Positions 1 through 9,373 are shown, numbered from the stretch's first letter. The stretch is 64,000 nucleotides of DNA from Gammaproteobacteria bacterium (GCA_024235135.1 JACKMZ010000006.1:1-64000), one strand, 5' to 3'. Made by a program: numbers and translations. Notes: generated by a model from the letters alone, not told the origin.

Positions 1-865
1 CGAAGGGCGTTTGCTGAACCGCTGGGGCCATCATTACAAAGCGGAACTGCAAGCTTCGCAGATTCAGTATTCGCTCGGCGGCGAATATATTATTCCCGGC
101 AAAGACCCCCGAGTGGATCAGTATTCCCTGCGGGCTTCCCTGCTGGCGCAGAATAACGACATTCAGGAATCGCAAACGGCGCGCATCGGCATCAGCAAGA
201 AGCAACAGGGAAAATCCTGGTTGTCCATCATGTCGCTGGACTATCTGCTGGAATCATTCAACTTCAACGGCGATGACGAGGAAACGACGGCGCTGCTCAT
301 GCCCAGTCTCAACCTATCGCGCGTCCAGCCGCCTGGCCAATTGTTCGTCGAGCAGGGCAATCGCATCAATGTCGTACTGAGCGGTGCGTACTCGGGATTG
401 CTGTCGGACATGTCCTTCGTGCAGGCTGCCCTACACACCAAATGGATTTGGCCGTTCGGCCCGCGGGGGCGTCTGCTCACCCGAGCCGACGCCGGTTCCA
501 CCTGGACCTCCGATTTCGACCGCTTGCCGGCCACCTTGCGCTTTTACGCCGGCGGTGACACGAGCGTGCGTGGCTATCGCCTGGACAGCATCGGCCCGAC
601 CGATTCCGACGGCAATGTCATCGGTGGCAAAAATCTGTTGGTCGGCAGCGTGGAGTACGAATACCGTTTTTTGGAGAAGTGGGCCATCGCGGCCTTCGTG
701 GATAGCGGCGACGCTTTCGACAACGCGCCGGAATTCAAGACCGGCGTGGGTTTCGGCGTGCATTGGCTATCGCCGGTGGGTCCAGTACGGGTGGATTTGG
801 CGTCCGGGCTGGAGGAACCCGGCGATACCGTGCGGCTACATCTAACCATAGGGCCCGATCTATGA
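1..865 (+). CDS. tamA: TamA outer-membrane barrel protein, C-terminal part
   Basis: This is the 3' part of an Omp85-family gene; the start lies left of the window and the open frame covers about 288 codons. Family role: TamA is the outer-membrane subunit of the translocation and assembly module and works with TamB in outer-membrane protein insertion and phospholipid transport. The visible part is beta-barrel-like. It carries the Omp85 hallmark VRGY in the stretch GGDTSVRGYRLDSIGP, and ends in an alternating strand with a hydrophobic terminus. The stop TGA overlaps the ATG of tamB (ATGA), the usual coupled tamA-tamB arrangement. Identification is secure; POTRA domains cannot be assessed here. 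Confidence 0.93.
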   Translation, partial: EGRLLNRWGHHYKAELQASQIQYSLGGEYIIPGKDPRVDQYSLRASLLAQNNDIQESQTARIGISKKQQGKSWLSIMSLDYLLESFNFNGDDEETTALLMPSLNLSRVQPPGQLFVEQGNRINVVLSGAYSGLLSDMSFVQAALHTKWIWPFGPRGRLLTRADAGSTWTSDFDRLPATLRFYAGGDTSVRGYRLDSIGPTDSDGNVIGGKNLLVGSVEYEYRFLEKWAIAAFVDSGDAFDNAPEFKTGVGFGVHWLSPVGPVRVDLASGLEEPGDTVRLHLTIGPDL

Positions 866-3800
866 GATGGCTTGGTTATTTTCTCTGGACCGTACTGATA
901 CTGGTCCTGGTGGTTCTGGGTACCGTTGGCTTTCTGGTCTCCACGCAAACCGGCCTGGACTGGGGTCTGGCGCTCGCGCAACGATTCGCGCCGGGTACGT
1001 TGAGCTATCAGCAGATTCGCGGGCGCTTGATCGGGCCGTTACTGATTCAAGAACTGCATTACCAACTGAACGGACTGGATTTCAAGCTGCGTAAGGCGGA
1101 ACTGGACTGGCGACCGAGCCAACTGCTGACGGCCCGGTTACAGATCGATCACCTGCTGGTCGACGGCATCGAACTGCATCTTCCGCCCCCCAGCCCGGAG
1201 GAAAAACCACCGGCCGAACCTTTCACACTGAACGACATTCCCTTACCCGTGCAAGTGTCCATCGAGGACGTGCGGGTCAGCGATGTCCAGGTTTTTCCGG
1301 CCGACGCCGAAAAGCCCATCGTCATCGACGAAACTCATTTACAGGGCGGCGTGGAGGACCGGACGGTGGTGGTCAAGACCCTGACCGTCCAAGCTCCGGA
1401 AGGCCACGTGGCTTTGGATGGCACGGTGCAGCCCAGCGCCGATTTTCCCCTCGATCTGAAACTGTTGGGCGATCTCAGCCTGCCTGATTTAGGTAACCTG
1501 CATCTCGACGCCAAGGTACAGGGCGCATTGAAAAAAACCCTGTCCCTCTTGTTAACCACCGAAGGGCTGGCGGCCGTCCGCTTGAGCGGCGAAGCGCAAC
1601 AGGTGCTGGACAAGCCCCGTTGGACGGCGCAACTGGGCGTCACGATCGCCGATCTTTCCCGTTTCAGCCCCGATCTGCAAACCGGCTTGGCGGCCAAGTT
1701 GGAAACCCAGGGTTCCCTGGACGATTTCCAAGCCAGCGGCACGTTCGACAGCCAATTGCCGCAGGTCGGTCCGGTCAACGCCCGATTCACGGTACAGGGC
1801 AGCACCCAAGCCATCGACATCCGGGAATTGTTGGTCTCCGCGCGGGACAACCCTTTGTCCCTGACCGCTCAGGGTCAGGTGGACCTGGCTAAACAGACCG
1901 TATCGGCCGGCGCTCGTTGGAAAGCCGTAGCCTGGCCGCTGACCGGCGAACCGCAGGTGCAAAGCCCACAGGGGGAGTTATCCGTAAACGGCGCGTTGCA
2001 GAACTACCAAGCCGCGCTCAAGGCTGACCTGAAAGGACCGGCCTTCGGCGATCTGCTGGCCGAGCTGCAAGCCGCGGGCAGCGATCAGGCCGTGCAAATC
2101 AACAAACTGTCGGTGCGTGCGCCCGCCGGTAAGCTCGCCTTCAACACCACGGGCCATGTCAGTTTCGCGGACCTGGCTTTCACCGCCAAGGGCGATTGGA
2201 AGGCCCTGGCCTGGCCACTGACCGAACCGCCGCAGGTGGAAAGCCCGCTCGGCCAATTCACCGCCGAGGGCACGGCCAAGGACTATCGCCTGAAATTGAA
2301 CGCGGATCTGACCAGCACGGAATCGGGCCTGATCAAGGCGCTGATCGAGGCGCAAGGGACGGATCAGCGCATCGCCTTGAACACACTGTCCCTGAACGCC
2401 GCGCAAGGCGATCTGGCTTTGACGGCCCAAGGCGAATTGGGCTTTTCAGACCTCGCGTTCAAGGCCAATGGCGAATGGCGCTCCCTGGCTTGGCCGCTGG
2501 TCGGATCGCCTCAGGTACAAAGTCCACGCGGCCGCTTTCAGGCTAGCGGCAATCTGGAAGATTATCGGTTTGACCTGGACACCCGCGTGCAGGGACCCGA
2601 TGTCCCGCAGGGCGATTGGAAACTGCAAGGCCAGGGTTCGGCCCAAGCCTTGAAATCCCTGACCGTGAATGGCAAGACGCTGGAGGGCGAGATTCAGGCC
2701 AAAGCCAGCGCGGCCTGGCAACCCGCCGTGAACTGGCAGGCGCAAATTACCGGCAGCGGCATCAATCCCGGAGCCCAATGGCCACAGGCGCCAGGCAAGC
2801 TGGCCCTGAACCTACAATCGGAGGGCGCCATCAACGATGGCCGGCTGGCGGCCAAGGTCCGGCTGGTGGATTTGTCCGGCACTTTCGACAAACAAACCGT
2901 GAAGGGACAAAGCCAGATCTCAGTCGACGATCAAAATCTGACGATCGAAAATCTACGTCTGCAAGCCGGTAACGCCCGTTTGGAAAGCAGTGGCAGCCTC
3001 ACCGACCGCTGGGATTTGCGCTGGCAACTGGAAGTGCCCGATCTCACCCGGCTGGTGCCGGCCGCCAAGGGAACGATACGCAGTTCCGGAAAACTCGAAG
3101 GACCTCGCCTGCAACCTCGGGGCACGGTCGATTTAGCCGCTCAGGGAGTGGCCTACGCCGATAATGCCATCCGTCAATTGCAAGTGAAGGCCGCGGTGGA
3201 CGTCAGTGGCTCCAGCCAGTCCCACTTGGACATCGCGGGTCGGGAACTACACGTTGCCGGTCAGCAATGGCAGGAGATCAAACTGCAGGGTTCGGGCACC
3301 CCGGCGCAACATAGCCTACAGGCCAACGTGCAGGGTGAACTCGGCCATTTCAATCTGGCCTTGGCGGGCGGACTCGACGAGCAGACCTGGAAAGGCCGTT
3401 TGACGGAACTGAAAGCCTCGCAGACCCAATTCGGCGACTGGACACTGGCCAAACCCGTGCCCATTCAGGCTTCCCCGGAACAGGCGGCCGCCGAGGCGCT
3501 GTGTCTGGTCAGCAATCCCACACAACTGTGCGTCCAAGGGCAATGGAGCGGCAAGGACGGCGCTCAGGGCCGCGTGCAACTGGTGAAGCTGAGACCGGAT
3601 CGTTTCCAGGCTCTGATGCCGGAAAACGTCAAGATCGAAACCGAATTAAACGGTGAAATCACCGGCGCGATGAAACCCGACGGCGCTTTGCAAGGCAATG
3701 CGGACTTGCGTCTGGCGCCCGGCAATCTTGACCTGGTCGCCAACGGTGAACCGCTAAAGGTCGCTCTGGGAGGTGGTTCCGTGCAAGCCAAGGCCACCGG

Positions 3801-5154
3801 TAAGGATGCCAACGCCGAAGTCAAATTGAGCCTGGGCGACTTGGGCCAGATCGCCAGCACGGCGCGCTTGAGCGACCTCACCGGCAAGCCGAGAATCGTC
3901 AGCAAGGTACAGGCCGAGATCAAGGATTTGGCGATCGTCTCGGCCTTCGCCCCGCAAGTGCAGGAAGTCAAGGGCCGGTTGACGGCGGACATCGACGTAT
4001 CCGGGGCGTTGTCCAAACCGGAATTGCTCGGCTCGGTCAAATTGGAAAACGCCGCCGTCGCTATTCCCCAGTTGTCGGCCCAGATTCATGACATCCAACT
4101 GGCCGCCAACGCCACCCGTGACGGTCAGTTGCACTTCACCGGCTCAGCCCAGTCTGGGAAAGGCAAATTGGAAATCAGCGGTATGGGTGATCCGGCAGCC
4201 CCAAAATTCGATCTGACGGTTAAAGGCGAGAATTTTCGGGTAGCGGACACGTCCGCCATCAAAGCCGTAATTAGCCCGGATCTTCATCTGTCGGCCACGC
4301 TCAAAAATGCCGACGTCCAGGGTGAGGTCGTCATCCCCACGGCTTACCTGAGCCCGCCCGAGGAAGCGGGAGGAGCCTCGCGGGTTGGAACGTCCTCCGA
4401 TGTCGTGATCGTGGCCGACAAAGAAGGAGACCCGCCCAAGAAAGCGGTGGGACCCGCCATTCATGCTAACGTGCGGGTGGTGTTGGGTGAGGATGTAAAG
4501 GTCGCGGCGGCCGGTTTCAAAGGTCAACTCAAGGGTTCGTTACTGGTGGAGCAAGATCCAGGGCTGGCGACCCGAGGCACCGGTAACGTGGAAGTCGCCG
4601 CCGGTGAATACAAAGTCTACGGTCAGGAGCTTGAAATCCAACGGGGCAAGGTCCTGTTCAGCGGCGGGCCTATCGACAATCCGGGACTCGATCTACGAAT
4701 TGCCCGGAACTTCGACGATGACGTGATGGCCGGCGCGGAAGTCACGGGCACGCTGCAACGACCGCGACTGAAGCTGATCTCCACCCCATCCATGGCGGAC
4801 TCCAGCATCCTGTCTTATCTGTTGTTCGGACGCGCTTCCGACCAGACTTCCGGGTCGGAACAGGCCCTGCTGACCCGTGCCGCCGCGGCGCTGGGCGGTA
4901 CCTTCAGCAACAAGATCGCCAGCAACGTGGGTCTGGATGAGTTGTCCTTCGAGTCCGGGTCCGACCCCGAGGACACATCCTTGGTGCTGGGCAAGTATCT
5001 GTCGCCGGATCTATACGTCAGTTATGGCATCGGACTGTTGGAAGCCGTAAACAAGTTCACCCTGCGCTACCGTCTGACCAAGAGCCTGTCCTTCGAATCC
5101 AGCACGACCGGCACGGATACCGGCGCCGATTTGTTGTATACCATCGAGCGATGA
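862..5154 (+). CDS. tamB: TamB inner-membrane/periplasmic translocation module subunit
   Basis: 1430 residues. The chosen ATG overlaps the tamA stop and begins directly with an N-terminal membrane anchor (about residues 4-25), as in the family; an open frame further upstream lies inside tamA. Family role: TamB spans the periplasm as a long beta-helical groove, partners TamA and takes part in phospholipid transport and barrel assembly. The middle is repetitive (beta-strand-rich, AsmA-like). The last ~300 residues form the DUF490 domain, with typical motifs such as SYLLFGR and a C-terminal region predicted to contact TamA. Three tandem copies of a 93-residue unit lie around residues 325-605, which is unusual. 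Length is within the family range. Confidence 0.95.
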   Translation: MRWLGYFLWTVLILVLVVLGTVGFLVSTQTGLDWGLALAQRFAPGTLSYQQIRGRLIGPLLIQELHYQLNGLDFKLRKAELDWRPSQLLTARLQIDHLLVDGIELHLPPPSPEEKPPAEPFTLNDIPLPVQVSIEDVRVSDVQVFPADAEKPIVIDETHLQGGVEDRTVVVKTLTVQAPEGHVALDGTVQPSADFPLDLKLLGDLSLPDLGNLHLDAKVQGALKKTLSLLLTTEGLAAVRLSGEAQQVLDKPRWTAQLGVTIADLSRFSPDLQTGLAAKLETQGSLDDFQASGTFDSQLPQVGPVNARFTVQGSTQAIDIRELLVSARDNPLSLTAQGQVDLAKQTVSAGARWKAVAWPLTGEPQVQSPQGELSVNGALQNYQAALKADLKGPAFGDLLAELQAAGSDQAVQINKLSVRAPAGKLAFNTTGHVSFADLAFTAKGDWKALAWPLTEPPQVESPLGQFTAEGTAKDYRLKLNADLTSTESGLIKALIEAQGTDQRIALNTLSLNAAQGDLALTAQGELGFSDLAFKANGEWRSLAWPLVGSPQVQSPRGRFQASGNLEDYRFDLDTRVQGPDVPQGDWKLQGQGSAQALKSLTVNGKTLEGEIQAKASAAWQPAVNWQAQITGSGINPGAQWPQAPGKLALNLQSEGAINDGRLAAKVRLVDLSGTFDKQTVKGQSQISVDDQNLTIENLRLQAGNARLESSGSLTDRWDLRWQLEVPDLTRLVPAAKGTIRSSGKLEGPRLQPRGTVDLAAQGVAYADNAIRQLQVKAAVDVSGSSQSHLDIAGRELHVAGQQWQEIKLQGSGTPAQHSLQANVQGELGHFNLALAGGLDEQTWKGRLTELKASQTQFGDWTLAKPVPIQASPEQAAAEALCLVSNPTQLCVQGQWSGKDGAQGRVQLVKLRPDRFQALMPENVKIETELNGEITGAMKPDGALQGNADLRLAPGNLDLVANGEPLKVALGGGSVQAKATGKDANAEVKLSLGDLGQIASTARLSDLTGKPRIVSKVQAEIKDLAIVSAFAPQVQEVKGRLTADIDVSGALSKPELLGSVKLENAAVAIPQLSAQIHDIQLAANATRDGQLHFTGSAQSGKGKLEISGMGDPAAPKFDLTVKGENFRVADTSAIKAVISPDLHLSATLKNADVQGEVVIPTAYLSPPEEAGGASRVGTSSDVVIVADKEGDPPKKAVGPAIHANVRVVLGEDVKVAAAGFKGQLKGSLLVEQDPGLATRGTGNVEVAAGEYKVYGQELEIQRGKVLFSGGPIDNPGLDLRIARNFDDDVMAGAEVTGTLQRPRLKLISTPSMADSSILSYLLFGRASDQTSGSEQALLTRAAAALGGTFSNKIASNVGLDELSFESGSDPEDTSLVLGKYLSPDLYVSYGIGLLEAVNKFTLRYRLTKSLSFESSTTGTDTGADLLYTIER
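1840..2676 (+). repeat. Three in-frame 279-bp repeats within tamB
   Basis: Tryptophan codons of the recurring motif W-x-x-[LV]-A-W-P-L lie at 1918, 2197 and 2476, exactly 279 bp (93 codons) apart. Each unit also shares a PQV-x-SP-x-G motif and a Y-x-(L/F)-(K/D) stretch. Unit edges are approximate. The copies differ at many positions, so this is an old duplication that lengthened the TamB groove, not an assembly artefact. Confidence 0.75.
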
Positions 5155-5204
5155 ATCCGGCGCTCGCCACCCATCGAACACCGCCTCAACCGACGGAGCC
5201 CCAG

Positions 5205-5687
5205 ATGCCTTCTTTCGATGTCGTCTCCGAAGTCAATGCCCATGAACTCAACAACGCGGTCGATCAGGCCAATCGCGAAATCACCGCGCGCTATGACTTC
5301 AAGGGATCGGACGCCCGTGTCGACCAAACGGACTTCACGTTGTCCTTGGTCGCCGACAGCGAATTCCAGATTCAGCAGATGACGGATATCCTGTATCAGA
5401 AGCTCGCCAAACGCGGCATCGATCTCGGCTGTCTGAAAGCCGACGATATGGAAGTCAGCGGCAAGAAGACCCGGCAGACGATTACCGTACGCCAGGGCAT
5501 CGACACCGATCTGGGCCGGGATATCGTCAAGCGCGTGAAAAACAGCAAGCTCAAGGTGCAGGCCGCCATCCAGGGCGATCAGGTACGGGTCACCGGAAAA
5601 AAACGCGATGACCTGCAGGCCGCCATCGCCCTGCTCAAGGAAGCCAATCTGGGTTTGCCGCTGCAATACATCAATTTTCGGGATTAA
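5205..5687 (+). CDS. yajQ: YajQ-family nucleotide-binding protein
   Basis: 160 residues, full length for the YajQ (UPF0234/DUF520) family. The ATG at 5205 is chosen because the protein then starts MPSFDVVSEV, the conserved family N-terminus, and a GGAG-type site (CGGAGCC) lies just upstream. Conserved blocks are visible: NREITARYDFKGS near residue 23, the GIDLG turn, and the closing LPLQYINFRD. Family members bind nucleotides, and some bind cyclic di-GMP and act as co-regulators; which applies here cannot be read from sequence. It starts about 50 nt after tamB and may be co-transcribed with it. Its stop lies 6 nt from that of the convergent hydrolase. Confidence 0.93.
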   Translation: MPSFDVVSEVNAHELNNAVDQANREITARYDFKGSDARVDQTDFTLSLVADSEFQIQQMTDILYQKLAKRGIDLGCLKADDMEVSGKKTRQTITVRQGIDTDLGRDIVKRVKNSKLKVQAAIQGDQVRVTGKKRDDLQAAIALLKEANLGLPLQYINFRD

Positions 5688-5693
5688 GGGAGA

Positions 5694-6575
5694 TTAAGGA
5701 TTTCCGAAGAATCGCAGCAATTCATCGCCCACGGCGTCGGGCGCCTCCTCGGGAAGAAAATGCCCGCAATCCAGCGTTCCGCCTTCGACGTGCTCGGCCC
5801 TTTCGCGCCAGGTCGCCAGGACGTCGTAGGTTCGATTCACGAATCCCTTCGCGCCCCATAAGACCAGCAGCGGACAGGCGATTCTCTGGCGCATGTCCGC
5901 TTCGTCGTGCTCAAGGTCAATGGTGGCCGCCGCACGATAATCCTCACAGGAGGCATGGACCGTATCGGGATTCTTGAAGCAACGCAGATATTCCGCCATG
6001 GCCTCGTCGGTGAACACGGCGGTGGGAGAACTCCAGCGTTTCATTTTCTCCTGTAAAAAATAAGCCGGGTCCGCGTTGATCATATGTTCCGGCAAGCCAT
6101 TGGGTTGAATCAGGAAAAACCAATGGTAATAGCCGGTGGCAAAATGCTGGTCGGTGGTCTTGAACATGTGATAGGTCGGTGCGATATCCATCACGCACGC
6201 TTTTTTGATCGTCTCGGGATAATCCAGCGCCATGCGGTGAGTGACCCGGGCGCCACGGTCATGGCCCGCCACAAAAAATTCGTCGTACCCGAGGACCTTC
6301 ATCACTTCGACCATGTCCCGAGCCATGGCCCGTTTCGAATAAGGCTGGTGATCCGCCGCGCTCGGCGGTTTTGAACTATCCCCGTAACCCCGTAAATCCG
6401 GGCAGACGACGTGAAAATGACGCGCCAACCTCGGGGCGACCTTATGCCACATCACGTGAGTCTGAGGATAACCGTGCAATAACAGGAGCGGGCGGCCCGA
6501 TCCACCCCGCACCAGATTAATCTCGGCGCCGTGGGTATTGACTCGAAGATTTTCGAATTCGTTTCCAAATAGCAT
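5694..6575 (-). CDS. Fluoroacetate/haloacetate dehalogenase-like alpha/beta hydrolase
   Basis: 293 residues, alpha/beta-hydrolase fold. The family hydrolyses the carbon-halogen bond of haloacetates through an aspartyl ester. The catalytic set of characterised fluoroacetate dehalogenases can be followed: oxyanion motif HGYPQT (residue 34 on), nucleophile D106 in GHDRGAR with carboxylate-binding R107 and R110, acid D130 in DIAPTY, halide-pocket H151 and W152 in YYHWFF, Y213 in CEDYRA, and base H272 in CGHFLPEE. This full set separates it from epoxide hydrolases, which are the main alternative. Probably cytoplasmic, since no signal peptide is seen. It stands alone, convergent with yajQ. Fold and family are firm; the physiological substrate is inferred. 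Confidence 0.85.
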   Translation of the reverse strand: MLFGNEFENLRVNTHGAEINLVRGGSGRPLLLLHGYPQTHVMWHKVAPRLARHFHVVCPDLRGYGDSSKPPSAADHQPYSKRAMARDMVEVMKVLGYDEFFVAGHDRGARVTHRMALDYPETIKKACVMDIAPTYHMFKTTDQHFATGYYHWFFLIQPNGLPEHMINADPAYFLQEKMKRWSSPTAVFTDEAMAEYLRCFKNPDTVHASCEDYRAAATIDLEHDEADMRQRIACPLLVLWGAKGFVNRTYDVLATWRERAEHVEGGTLDCGHFLPEEAPDAVGDELLRFFGNP

Positions 6576-6847
6576 CGACTGACTCTGTCCACGTTTGAAT
6601 CAAAGATTTCTCTAGATTCTTGCATAGGCCGCGCGAGATTCAATGCTCCCCTATCGTCGCTTGTTTCCAGCCTCTTGTATCGACACGAGCGGTGGAGTGC
6701 GAGGTTCCCTCATCGACTGGCCCTTGCGCACCCGCCTTTGGAATTACGCGAGAACTTCTGCAAACGGTCCATCATCCAAGCAGAATGGGTTCTTCCAGGG
6801 CTCAGCCCCAGGAGCCCGCATTCGACAAAACCTTAGGAGACGCAACC

Positions 6848-7165
6848 ATGCAGAGCACTGTGTTCGCACTATCGGTGCTGGCCATACTGTCCGGCACCGT
6901 ACTGGCCCAAGAAACGAAGACGGTCATCACCAAAATCAATGGCCAGGAGGTCGGCGCTGAGCAAGTACCTGCTCCCATGCCCGATGCCTTCAACTCGTTC
7001 GAGGAAACGGATGCCAATGGCGACGGTCGCGTCACGCCACAAGAGGCTCGTGAAGCCGGCATCCTGGATTTCTCGCAAGCCGATTCGAATCATGACGGCG
7101 TTCTGAATCCGGACGAGTACTACCGCGCGGCCGGTATGATGAACACGCCCCGAACGGTCCAATAG
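6848..7165 (+). CDS. Small secreted EF-hand protein
   Basis: 105 residues. ATG 6848 is chosen because TAGGAGA lies 7 nt upstream (6834-6840) and the protein then begins with a clear signal peptide ending near VLAQE. The mature part carries a pair of EF-hand loops, DANGDGRVTPQE and DSNHDGVLNPDE, both with acidic or Asn residues at positions 1, 3 and 5 and Glu at 12, so calcium binding is likely. Location is periplasmic or extracellular. It is a single-gene unit: it is followed at once by a strong hairpin, and the preceding gene is divergent. The biological role is unknown; calcium buffering or sensing in the envelope is only inference. Confidence 0.85.
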   Translation: MQSTVFALSVLAILSGTVLAQETKTVITKINGQEVGAEQVPAPMPDAFNSFEETDANGDGRVTPQEAREAGILDFSQADSNHDGVLNPDEYYRAAGMMNTPRTVQ

Positions 7166-7169
7166 ATCG

Positions 7170-7218
7170 GGTATCCGACCGATAGTGCCCGGCCGCCATC
7201 GGTCGGATACCGCCCTTT
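7170..7218 (+). terminator. Hairpin terminator after the EF-hand gene
   Basis: Five bases after the EF-hand stop, a perfect 14-bp stem (7170-7183 with 7198-7211) encloses a 14-nt loop. It is followed by GCCC and a short T run (7216-7218). The stem is very stable but the T tract is short, so it may also stabilise the mRNA end. Confidence 0.7.
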
Positions 7219-7253
7219 ACGAACCCCTGACGAGCAAATCGCGACAAGGCAAC

Positions 7254-7307
7254 TTGACAATAGAGAAAGGGTATGGTTACTAATCAGTTATCTGATTAAA
7301 CTTGACA
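7254..7307 (+). promoter_or_regulatory. Candidate promoter/operator region upstream of the DciA-like gene
   Basis: Two TTGACA boxes (7254-7259 and 7302-7307) flank a perfect dyad, TAATCAG-N4-CTGATTA, at 7281-7298. No convincing -10 box sits at standard spacing for either TTGACA, so the promoter assignment is weak. The dyad could be an operator or a small hairpin. Confidence 0.4.
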
Positions 7308-7427
7308 AACGCGCGATATCCTTGAAGCTACGACTGCGATCCGCTTCATTTCACCCCAACCCCGGCGCCAGTAAGGAAGCAATAACGCAGTCGAGAACCC
7401 TTTCTATCCCTGAGCGGGGGTGCGTTG

Positions 7428-8117
7428 ATGTCGGAGGATAAAGCGAAAGCCGACGCACGCCGACTGGCTCGCCAACATACGAGCCAACTCCTGGCCATCC
7501 TGCAAGGCAAGGTGGACAAAGCCGAAGTCGCCAACTACTCCGAAAAATCGCCCCTCCCGGCCGCGCGCCAACCCAAAACCGTTCAGGAGCCTCCCGCCCC
7601 GGTTCCGGAACGCTCCCCGACCCACGGCGCTGGCCCCAAAACCAAGAATCGTCCAAGCCCGTTGATCGCCGTGGACGCAACGCTCAAGCGCAAGCGCAAC
7701 AAGCCACTCAACGACCTCGTCAACAAAACCTTGCATTTGGCCCAGCTAAACCGGGTCTTTCGCTCGATGCTGCCGACCCATCTCCAGGAACATGCCACGC
7801 TGGCCCGTCTGGATGAAGAAGGCTGGGTCGTGCAAACCGATTCGTCCGCTTGGGCCACACGCTTGCGCTATGCCCTGCCTGAATTGCGCAAGCCCTTGCA
7901 ATTGCACCTGGGCATCGAACTGCCGCGGCCCCGTATCCGCATCGCGCCCCCGGCCGTACCGGAGGCGCCGCCTCCGCCGTCGCGCCGCATGACCGTCACC
8001 GACCAAACCGTGAGCGTGTTGGAGAATGCCGCGCAGAATGTCGCCGACCCGCGGTTGGGAGCCGCCATCTTGCGGCTGGCCGAACACGCCAGGGGAACCC
8101 GCGGCAATCACGGGTGA
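7428..8117 (+). CDS. DciA-like DUF721 domain protein
   Basis: 229 residues. ATG 7428 is preferred over the adjacent TTG because GAGCGGGGG lies 7 nt upstream. Residues ~1-80 are a charged, proline-rich, probably disordered segment. Residues ~85-165 match the DUF721/DciA domain (PLNDLV, then LPTHLQEHATL, then WVVQTDSSAWATRLRY). A second proline stretch follows, and then a helical tail. DciA proteins help load the replicative helicase DnaB in bacteria that lack DnaC. Here the domain is central rather than N-terminal and the protein is longer than many homologues, so function by homology is likely but not certain. It is divergent in context from both neighbours. Confidence 0.7.
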   Translation: MSEDKAKADARRLARQHTSQLLAILQGKVDKAEVANYSEKSPLPAARQPKTVQEPPAPVPERSPTHGAGPKTKNRPSPLIAVDATLKRKRNKPLNDLVNKTLHLAQLNRVFRSMLPTHLQEHATLARLDEEGWVVQTDSSAWATRLRYALPELRKPLQLHLGIELPRPRIRIAPPAVPEAPPPPSRRMTVTDQTVSVLENAAQNVADPRLGAAILRLAEHARGTRGNHG

Positions 8118-8123
8118 TGGCGT

Positions 8124-9311
8124 TCATTGAGCTTGGCTCGCGGCAAACTCACTATGGATGGCGCAATCCTGCACGGTTTCGCGGATCAATCGATCCACCA
8201 CGGCCCGCAGGGCTTCCTCGGAGTCCGCGCCGGCCGCCAGGGCCTCGGTATAGGTACGCACTTGGCGATGGGCGCTGCTGCCACGGCGGAGAATTTCCCA
8301 GGCATGACCGACTTCCGTCTGACAGCCGAGATATTCGGCGTCTTCCTTAACCAGTTCCAATAATTCCTTCAACAGTTCGGCATAGGGCACGACGCAACCT
8401 TTGCCGAAATCCACCAATCCGGAATCGAAACCGTAGCGTTGCGCGCGCCAGCGGTTTTCATTGATCAACATGTGGGCGTAGAGACGCCAACGCTGATTGT
8501 GGCGGCGCAGGCGGTATAACATGCGCAGCAGACAGCGATAGAGCGCGGCGACGGTCAAGGCGTCGTCCAGCCGGGTGCAAACGTCGGCGATGCGCATTTC
8601 CAGGGTCGGATAGCGGGCGGAAGGGCGCACATCCCACCAGATCTTGGTGCTATCCTCGATCAAGCCCGCCTGGACCAAGACCCGCACATGCCGTTCGTAC
8701 TCCTCGTAAGACTCGAAAACCTCCGGCAGACCGGTGCGGGGCAATTCGTTGAACACGCTCAGACGATAGGATTTAAGGCCGAGGTCCTCCCCGCCCCAGA
8801 ATGGCGACGACGTGCTCAAAGCCAGCAGGTGCGGAAGAAAATAAGCGATCTGATTCATCAGATCGATGCGCAATTGATTGTCCTCGATGCCGACATGGAC
8901 ATGCATCCCGCAGATGAGCAGACGACGCACCACCCCTTGCAAATCCTGGGCGAGAATCGTGTAACGATCCTTGTCCGTATGGCGCTGATGATACCAGCGC
9001 GCGAAAGGGTGAGTCGAAGCGGCGATGGGCGCCAGGCCATAGCTCGCCGCCACTTCCGCGACCGTGGCCCGCAGGTTGCTGAGATCGGCGCGCAGTTCAG
9101 ACATGGACCGGTGGATGCGGGTGCCCACCTCGATCTGCGAACGGAGGAATTCCGGGCTGGCCCGTCCGGTCAGTCGGCGTTCGCATTCGGCCAGCAGTTC
9201 CGGCGGGGGATCGGCGACCAAATCCCGCGTTTCCCGCGAAACCAGTAAGTATTCCTCCTCGATGCCCACGGTGAATGTGACATCGGAATGAGTGGCAGTC
9301 GTATGACTCAT
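8124..9311 (-). CDS. YbdK-type carboxylate-amine ligase (GCS2 family)
   Basis: 395 residues. The ATG at 9311 is chosen because GGAGAGG precedes it at good spacing and the protein then opens with the family signature VGIEEEYLLV. Other family blocks are GMHVHVGI (metal/ATP-site His), LALSTSSPFWGG and WWDVRPSARYPTLEMRI. Family role: glutamate-cysteine ligase type 2 fold enzymes that form amide bonds; E. coli YbdK has only weak glutamate-cysteine ligase activity, so the true substrate is unknown. It lies 62 nt downstream of the N-formylglutamate amidohydrolase-like gene on the same strand, probably one operon. Cytoplasmic. Confidence 0.9.
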   Translation of the reverse strand: MSHTTATHSDVTFTVGIEEEYLLVSRETRDLVADPPPELLAECERRLTGRASPEFLRSQIEVGTRIHRSMSELRADLSNLRATVAEVAASYGLAPIAASTHPFARWYHQRHTDKDRYTILAQDLQGVVRRLLICGMHVHVGIEDNQLRIDLMNQIAYFLPHLLALSTSSPFWGGEDLGLKSYRLSVFNELPRTGLPEVFESYEEYERHVRVLVQAGLIEDSTKIWWDVRPSARYPTLEMRIADVCTRLDDALTVAALYRCLLRMLYRLRRHNQRWRLYAHMLINENRWRAQRYGFDSGLVDFGKGCVVPYAELLKELLELVKEDAEYLGCQTEVGHAWEILRRGSSAHRQVRTYTEALAAGADSEEALRAVVDRLIRETVQDCAIHSEFAASQAQ

Positions 9312-9373
9312 GGGCGCCTCTCCTAATCGCTGGCCGGATTTGACTATTTTGACTATAAGTATTGCCCCTGCGG

